Origin: JAPPHA01 sp965242975 | GTDB taxonomy: Bacteria; Pseudomonadota; Alphaproteobacteria; Rhodobacterales; Rhodobacteraceae | Assembly (NCBI GenBank): GCA_965242975.1 | Contig: CBDETS010000007.1 | Span: 4,774,001-4,838,000, forward strand | DNA: 64,000 bases | Reading direction: 5' to 3' | Shown here: positions 59,434 to 64,000 of the stretch, piece by piece | Position numbering within the stretch: position 1 is the stretch's first letter | Layout: each line of letters starts with the position of its first letter | Notes under the pieces: generated by a model | Told to the model about the DNA's origin: nothing | What the model saw: the letters and a program-made list of their open reading frames with translations, nothing else | The model's database searches: none | Translations under genes and position numbers: made by a program

Positions 59434-61963
59434 CCTGAACCTTGTCCTTCGCCTCCGCGCCGATCTCCGCCAGGCGATCCGGCAGCTCGACCGGGCCGAG
59501 AAGGAACTCCGCCAGCTCGGCCCCGCCGGGCGCGCGGCCGGGCAGGGCGCCCGCGCGGGCGCGGCCGGGATCGAACGCTTCGGCACGACCGCCGAACGGG
59601 CCTCGCGTGGCGCCAATCTTCTCAGGAGCGCTGTCGCCGGTTTCACCTTCGCGTATTTCGCCCGGCAGACTGTCCGGGCCGTCGACGGGCTCAAGGATCT
59701 CGGGCTCACCTTCGAGGCGCTCAACCAGCGCTTCACCTTCGCCACCGGATCGGTCGCCGAGGGCGCCCGGGAGATGGCGTTCGTCCGCGAGGAGGCGGAC
59801 CGTCTCGGGATCTCGTTCCTGGCTTCGGCAGGCAGTTATTCCAAACTGGCTGCAGCCGTCCGGGGGACGAACATCGACGCGGCACAGACGCGGGAGATCT
59901 TCCTCGGGATAGCCGAAGCCTCGTCGGTCTTGCGCCTCTCCGCCGACCAGGTCGAGGGCGCGTACCGCGCGATCGAGCAGGTGGCGTCGAAAGGCACGGT
60001 CCAGGCGGAGGAGCTCCGCGGCCAGCTCGGCGAGCGGATCCCGGGCGCATTCCAGATCGCGGCCCGCGCCATGGGCGTGACGACGGCCGAACTCAACAAG
60101 ATGCTTGAGCTCGGCGAAGTCCTCGCCGACGATTTCCTGCCCCGTTTCGCCGCCCAGCTCAGGCGCGAGTTCGCCGAAGGCGTGCCGGAAGCGGCCGACA
60201 GCGCCGCCGCCAGCTTCGCGCGGCTCGGCAACTCGATCGAGCGGCGTCTCGAGCGCGCGATCCGCAATTCTTCATTGCTGCAGTGGCTGGCGCAGGTGTC
60301 CGACGCGCTTCGCGAGATCATCGACCTCTCGGGACGGACGCCGGCGGAATCCGCGACGGCGGAACTGGAACGGATCGTCCGCGGCCTCGAGGCCGGCGCC
60401 GGCGAAGGATTCAGAGTCGGGGACCTGTTCGGCCGAGGGTTCGGTCGTGACGAAGCCGACACCGCATTGCGCAAGGTGATCGACGACAACGGGCGGATCT
60501 CCGCCGAGCTTGCGGCGAGCATCCGGGCGCGGGGCCTGGGGATCGAGGAGTCGCTTCTGGAGGCGGCGCAGGGGCTCCAGGGCGCGCGCCTGAGGTATTT
60601 CGAGGAGGCGGAACGCGCGCTTGCGGCTGACCCGCTGGCTCAGGGTCGTTTCAGCACCGCGGTCGGACGGCAGACGCTCGAGCGGCGCAGGGAACAGGTC
60701 GCGCAAGAACGCGAGCGCGAACGCCGCCAACGCGATGAGAACTTCGGGCTATTTACGAGCCGCCGCGGTGACATCGAGCCGGGGCCGGTGGCGCCCGACG
60801 TCGACGCATTCGAGAAGGCATTCGGCGAGCTCGAGAGGCTCTACGACCGGTACTCGCTCCGCTCGCTCGACGGCGAGGAGAAAATCCGCGAAGCCTACCG
60901 CCGGCGGTTTGCGGAGCTGCGCGAGCAATACGAGGCCGCGGTCGCGGCCGCCGGCGACAACGACGAGCTCTCGCTGAAGCTGTTCGAAGAGAACAAGAAC
61001 GCGGAAATCCAGCTGGCTGACAACCAGCAGAAGGATCTCGAGGCGTTCCGCGAGCGCCAGGCCGAGGTCGCCGAGCGCACCGCCGAACGCGAAGCCAGGG
61101 CGGCGGATCAGGCTGCCAGGCGCGAACTCGACGCGCGCCGCCAGGTCACCGAGGCGCTCCAGGACGCGGCCGCTGACGACGGGCTGATCAGCCGCTATGA
61201 CCAGGAAATCATCCGCATCGAGCGCTGGCGGGAGGCGAACCTACAGGCGCTCGCCGACGTCGGGCTCGCCCATTCGGAGCTCGCGGACCGGGTCGAGGCG
61301 GAAGCCAGGCGCCAGCGCGACGCGCTGGAGGAAGCGCGCACCCCGCTCGGCGCCGCCAGGCGGGGCCTCAGGGACTATGCCGCAGATTCGGCCGATGTCT
61401 TCGGCCAGATCGAGGACGCCACGGTGAACGCCTTCCGCGGCATGGAGGACGCGCTCGTCGAGTTCGTGCAGACCGGCAAGCTCAGCTTCACCGATCTCGC
61501 CAACACGATCATCGCGGATCTCGCGCGCATCGCCATCCGCAGCCAGATCACCGGGCCGCTGGCCGAGGTGCTCGGCCTCGGGAACCCGTTCGCCGTCGCC
61601 CACTCGGGCGCCATCGCCGGCCAGCTCGGCGGGCGCTCCCGTAACATCAGCCCTGCCGCCTTCATCGGCGCGCGCAGGATGCACGGCGGCGGCATCTCCG
61701 GGCTTCGCTCCGACGAGGTCCCGACGATCCTGAAGAAGGGCGAGGGCGTCTTCACCCCCGAGCAGATGGCGGCGATCGGCGGCCTCGGCCCGCGCGAGGT
61801 CGCCGTCAACATCGACAACCGCGGCACGCCGCAGCGGGTGACGGAAGTGCGCGCCACCGTGGATTTCCGCGGCTTGGTCATCAGCGCCGTCACCGAGGAC
61901 ATCCTCACGGGCGGCGACACCTTCGCCGCCCTCGAGGCGGTCGGTACCGGGGCCTCGCTCTGA
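59426..61963 (+). CDS. Tail tape measure protein
   Basis: 845 residues. N-terminal LRADLRQAIRQLDRAEKEL, a membrane-like GFTFAYFARQTVRAVDGL, the tape-measure domain (QVEGAYRAIEQVASKGTVQAEELRGQLGERIPGA), long helices, then KLSFTDLANTIIADLARIAIRSQ and a C-terminal GGGISGLRSDEVPTILKKGEGVF. It sets tail length and helps DNA entry. Confidence 0.92.
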   Translation: MADLNLVLRLRADLRQAIRQLDRAEKELRQLGPAGRAAGQGARAGAAGIERFGTTAERASRGANLLRSAVAGFTFAYFARQTVRAVDGLKDLGLTFEALNQRFTFATGSVAEGAREMAFVREEADRLGISFLASAGSYSKLAAAVRGTNIDAAQTREIFLGIAEASSVLRLSADQVEGAYRAIEQVASKGTVQAEELRGQLGERIPGAFQIAARAMGVTTAELNKMLELGEVLADDFLPRFAAQLRREFAEGVPEAADSAAASFARLGNSIERRLERAIRNSSLLQWLAQVSDALREIIDLSGRTPAESATAELERIVRGLEAGAGEGFRVGDLFGRGFGRDEADTALRKVIDDNGRISAELAASIRARGLGIEESLLEAAQGLQGARLRYFEEAERALAADPLAQGRFSTAVGRQTLERRREQVAQERERERRQRDENFGLFTSRRGDIEPGPVAPDVDAFEKAFGELERLYDRYSLRSLDGEEKIREAYRRRFAELREQYEAAVAAAGDNDELSLKLFEENKNAEIQLADNQQKDLEAFRERQAEVAERTAEREARAADQAARRELDARRQVTEALQDAAADDGLISRYDQEIIRIERWREANLQALADVGLAHSELADRVEAEARRQRDALEEARTPLGAARRGLRDYAADSADVFGQIEDATVNAFRGMEDALVEFVQTGKLSFTDLANTIIADLARIAIRSQITGPLAEVLGLGNPFAVAHSGAIAGQLGGRSRNISPAAFIGARRMHGGGISGLRSDEVPTILKKGEGVFTPEQMAAIGGLGPREVAVNIDNRGTPQRVTEVRATVDFRGLVISAVTEDILTGGDTFAALEAVGTGASL

Positions 61964-62316
61964 TGGCGTTCCCGGACTACGCCTCCATCGCCGCGGACGG
62001 CTACGGGCTCGGCCGCGACCCCGACGTCGAGCGCACCAGTTTCGATGACGGCTTCGTCTCCCAGGAGAAGCGCTTCACCTCGGCGCTCCGGACGCGGCAG
62101 CTCCGGGGCCTCCTCGAGTCGGACGCCGACCTCCTGCGCTTCAGGGCCTGGGCCGAGGCCGAGGCGCACACCTGGTTCACCTGGAGCGACACCGAGGACG
62201 GGACGTCGCGCGAGGTCCGGGTGCGCGGCGGCCAGGGCGGCATCAGCTATGTTGCGCGCACGGTGCGCAACCGCCGCAGGTGGGAATTCACCCTCACGCT
62301 GGAGGGCTGGCAATGA
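61963..62316 (+). CDS. Minor tail protein (B3-like)
   Basis: 117 residues, ATG overlapping the tape measure stop. FPDYASIAADGYGLGRDPDVERTSFDDGF and AEAHTWFTWSD are typical of the small protein that follows the tape measure in transposable siphophages. Confidence 0.7.
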   Translation: MAFPDYASIAADGYGLGRDPDVERTSFDDGFVSQEKRFTSALRTRQLRGLLESDADLLRFRAWAEAEAHTWFTWSDTEDGTSREVRVRGGQGGISYVARTVRNRRRWEFTLTLEGWQ

Positions 62317-62346
62317 GCGTTCAAACGACGATTGAAAGGCAGTCAA

Positions 62347-62739
62347 ATGGCGATTGAAATCAAGAACGGCGCGCCGTTCCGCTTCGGCAATTTCGGAGCC
62401 CGCACGGTCGTGACGGCGCTCCGGTTCCGCCGCGCGAGCGACGACGGCCAGCCCGTCATCACGCGGCTGGCGAATGCCGTCACCGTCGAGAGCGGCGACC
62501 CGTTCGTGGTCGACGAGGGCGAGCTGAAGATCAAGTATCCCTCGGGCGACCTCACCGACGAGCACATGGCCGAGGCTTTGGAAACCTACTGGGGCATCAA
62601 TGCCGCGAGGACGGCCGCGACCACCCGGATGGAGATCGACGCCATGACCGGCGCCTCCGGATCGGAGGCAGCGGTCACGGCCAGCGGCTATGCGCAGCAG
62701 GCGCTCGGCGACTGGGACGTCGCCACGGTCGCCGACTGA
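62347..62739 (+). CDS. Tail tip protein, unknown
   Basis: 130 residues from ATG 62347 with AAAGG upstream. Mixed alpha/beta; PFRFGNFGARTVVTALRFRRAS. No family recognised; placed among the tail-tip genes. Confidence 0.55.
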   Translation: MAIEIKNGAPFRFGNFGARTVVTALRFRRASDDGQPVITRLANAVTVESGDPFVVDEGELKIKYPSGDLTDEHMAEALETYWGINAARTAATTRMEIDAMTGASGSEAAVTASGYAQQALGDWDVATVAD

Positions 62740-62743
62740 GCCG

Positions 62744-63589
62744 ATGCCGACCGTCCGCCTGACCTCCGGAGGGGCCGAATGGACGGTCCCGTCGGGCGTG
62801 ACCTCCATCGACCTGGCGTGGGATTGCGCGCTCTGGCTCATCACCGCGACGGCCGACATCTCCTCGAGGCAGATCGCCCAGGGCGGCAGCGCCACCGCTT
62901 CCGGATCGCGGAGCGGAATTTCGGTCTCCCCGGGCAACACCCTCTTCGTCCTGGCCACCGGGAGCGGGGACTGCTGGCTCGACATCACCTACACGGCGAT
63001 CAGGAGGGCGAGCCTCGTTTTCGAGGCGGGATCGCCGACGGTCTCGGTCGGCATCACGCGCCGCGCGGCCGCGACGTTCGAGGCGGGATCCCCGGTCGTG
63101 TCGTGGGCGCGATCGACGGCGTTCATCTCCGACCGCTTCCGGATCGCGGAGCGGGCAAGCGCGCCGCGGAACACCATCCTGACCGCCATCGAGATCGACC
63201 ACCCCTCCGCATTCTCGCCCTACAGGATCGTCAACGACACCCGGAACCGGACGATCGGCGGCATCGAGTTCGCCCGGTCGCGCTTCGAGGCGAAGCTCCT
63301 CGACGACTACGAGCGCCGCGCGCCGAGGGCATCGATCGTGGCCGCCAACACCGGGCGTGATCTCTCGGACTGGTTCGAGCAGACCGGCGGCGGCGCCGGC
63401 GCGACCGTGCGCATCCTCCAGGCGCTGGCTGTCGATGACGCCGCCGTCGACTGGGAAATGACCCTCGACGTCGCCGACGTGCAGCTCGACACCGCGCGCG
63501 TGACCGTCCGCCTCGGCTTCGATCCGCTCCTCGGCCGCCCGGCGGTCGAGATGCGCTACGACCCGGAAACCGCGCCGGGGCTGTTCTGA
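62744..63589 (+). CDS. DUF1833-like phage tail protein
   Basis: 281 residues. The C-terminal half contains ASAPRNTILTAIEIDHPSAF and RIVNDTRNRTIGG, the DUF1833 start. The N-terminal 100 residues form an added beta domain with a repeated FEAGSP(T/V)VS motif. A probable baseplate/tail-tip component. Confidence 0.75.
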   Translation: MPTVRLTSGGAEWTVPSGVTSIDLAWDCALWLITATADISSRQIAQGGSATASGSRSGISVSPGNTLFVLATGSGDCWLDITYTAIRRASLVFEAGSPTVSVGITRRAAATFEAGSPVVSWARSTAFISDRFRIAERASAPRNTILTAIEIDHPSAFSPYRIVNDTRNRTIGGIEFARSRFEAKLLDDYERRAPRASIVAANTGRDLSDWFEQTGGGAGATVRILQALAVDDAAVDWEMTLDVADVQLDTARVTVRLGFDPLLGRPAVEMRYDPETAPGLF

Positions 63590-63615
63590 TGAGACGCGTG
63601 CTGCCCCGTCCGGCG

Positions 63616-63698
63616 CCATTTCGCGCGCCCTGTGCGCTCCTCGGCGCCCTGTGGCGTAACTGCCCGCCCGAGACCATTTCGCGCGCCCTGTGCGCTCC
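63616..63698 (+). repeat. Two 25-bp direct repeats between tail genes
   Basis: CCATTTCGCGCGCCCTGTGC... at 63616-63640 and 63674-63698, identical over 25 bp and 58 bp apart. A third, diverged copy is at 50473. They fill the only notable gap in the tail cluster (63590-63722). Confidence 0.8.
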
Positions 63699-63722
63699 CG
63701 TGCGATCCGTGGGGCCATCCTG

Positions 63723-64000
63723 ATGGAGCACTGGACGGAAAAGTGGCTGGGCCGGCAGTGGGCGCCCGGATACGACTGCGCGGATTTCGTCCAGGAGGTG
63801 CTCGCGGCCGAATTCGGACGGCTGGTCGATTTCCCGGCCCACGCCGCCTCTTCCACTGCGCGCGACATCCAGATCGACGACCTAAGGGGCGACTACGCGG
63901 TCCGCACGGCCGCGCCCGTGGACGGGGACGGCGCGCTCATGCGCGAGGCCGGCGCCCAACGGCGGCGGCGCTACCACATCGGGATCGTGGCGATCCATGG
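63723..64000 (+). CDS. NlpC/P60-like tail protein, cut by window end
   Basis: Begins MEHWTEKWLGRQWAPGYDCADFVQEVL; YDCADFV holds the catalytic Cys of NlpC/P60-type tail peptidases (lambda K-like). Only the first 92 residues are in the window. In transposable siphophages this gene follows DUF1833 and precedes the large tip protein. Confidence 0.75.
   Translation, partial: MEHWTEKWLGRQWAPGYDCADFVQEVLAAEFGRLVDFPAHAASSTARDIQIDDLRGDYAVRTAAPVDGDGALMREAGAQRRRRYHIGIVAIH

Larger units (their letters stand above)
21298..64000. mobile_element. Mu-like transposable prophage (right end outside window)
   Basis: Recognised Mu-type proteins are gpG, F, portal DUF935, terminase, gp27 (DUF3486), repressor, MuA, MuB, Gam, GemA, Mor, I/Z protease-scaffold, gpT capsid, gp36 (DUF1320), gp37 and a tape measure. 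No sheath gene is seen, which fits a long non-contractile tail (B3/DMS3-like). The left boundary is placed at a TGT at 21298 because an array of repeated GAGTCGCCA boxes follows and gpG ends at 21533; it is approximate. Tail genes run off the window end. The terminase-portal-F-gpG module is inverted and lies left of the repressor, unlike in Mu. Confidence 0.85.

Noticed and set aside
1..64000. CRISPR array
   Set aside because: No regularly spaced repeat-spacer pattern; the repeats found are tandem, paired or phage-end boxes.

Overview
The window is high-GC DNA from a Gram-negative bacterium, probably a proteobacterium: it has an outer-membrane beta-barrel gene, lipid-trafficking ABC permeases, VapBC and HigBA modules, and a Mu-type phage. 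The exact lineage cannot be fixed from sequence alone. A DUF1489-type gene, a family I associate with alphaproteobacteria, is carried by the phage and hints at its usual host range.

Positions 1-21,297 are chromosome. In order they hold a DUF4338/DruA-like gene; a five-gene operon (LolA-like carrier, two FtsX/MacB permeases, ATPase, outer-membrane protein); a small membrane protein; VapBC; a reverse-strand operon of sulfotransferase, MttB-family protein and class III aminotransferase; a Fic protein; an Rpn/PD-(D/E)XK protein; a second Fic protein; HigBA; and a transposase remnant. Several gaps of 0.5-1 kb hold nothing I can recognise. The region looks accessory, with toxin-antitoxin and Fic modules scattered among decayed DNA.

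From about 21,298 to beyond the window end is a Mu-like transposable prophage of siphophage type: MuA, MuB, Gam, GemA and Mor are present, with a tape measure gene but no sheath gene. Its layout is unusual. The module lysis - gp26/27 - terminase - portal - F - gpG lies on the minus strand to the left of the repressor. Early genes, protease/scaffold, capsid and tail lie on the plus strand to the right. Both late operons begin at the same long palindrome, with a candidate -10 box at the same distance downstream. The likely binder is the Mor-family protein encoded just before the right-hand copy.

An IS66-type element (34,089-37,385, 8-bp target duplication) splits a small regulator gene beside the repressor. 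The element has tnpA/tnpB facing tnpC and carries a D12-class adenine methylase translationally coupled to tnpC. With the phage's own D12 methylase and an MT-A70 methylase, the prophage region encodes three adenine methyltransferases.

The most striking gene is the minor head protein at 22,846-25,056. It joins a Mu F-like head-morphogenesis domain to a kinase-like domain and a C-terminal mono-ADP-ribosyltransferase domain. It also appears joined to the portal reading frame through a nine-base T run. Other candidates are an Acb2/Tad1-like (anti-CBASS) small protein in the capsid operon, a canonical -1 frameshift site in the tail chaperone gene, two lipoproteins beside the repressor, an array of repeats at the left phage end, and a 28-bp palindrome inside the MT-A70 gene.
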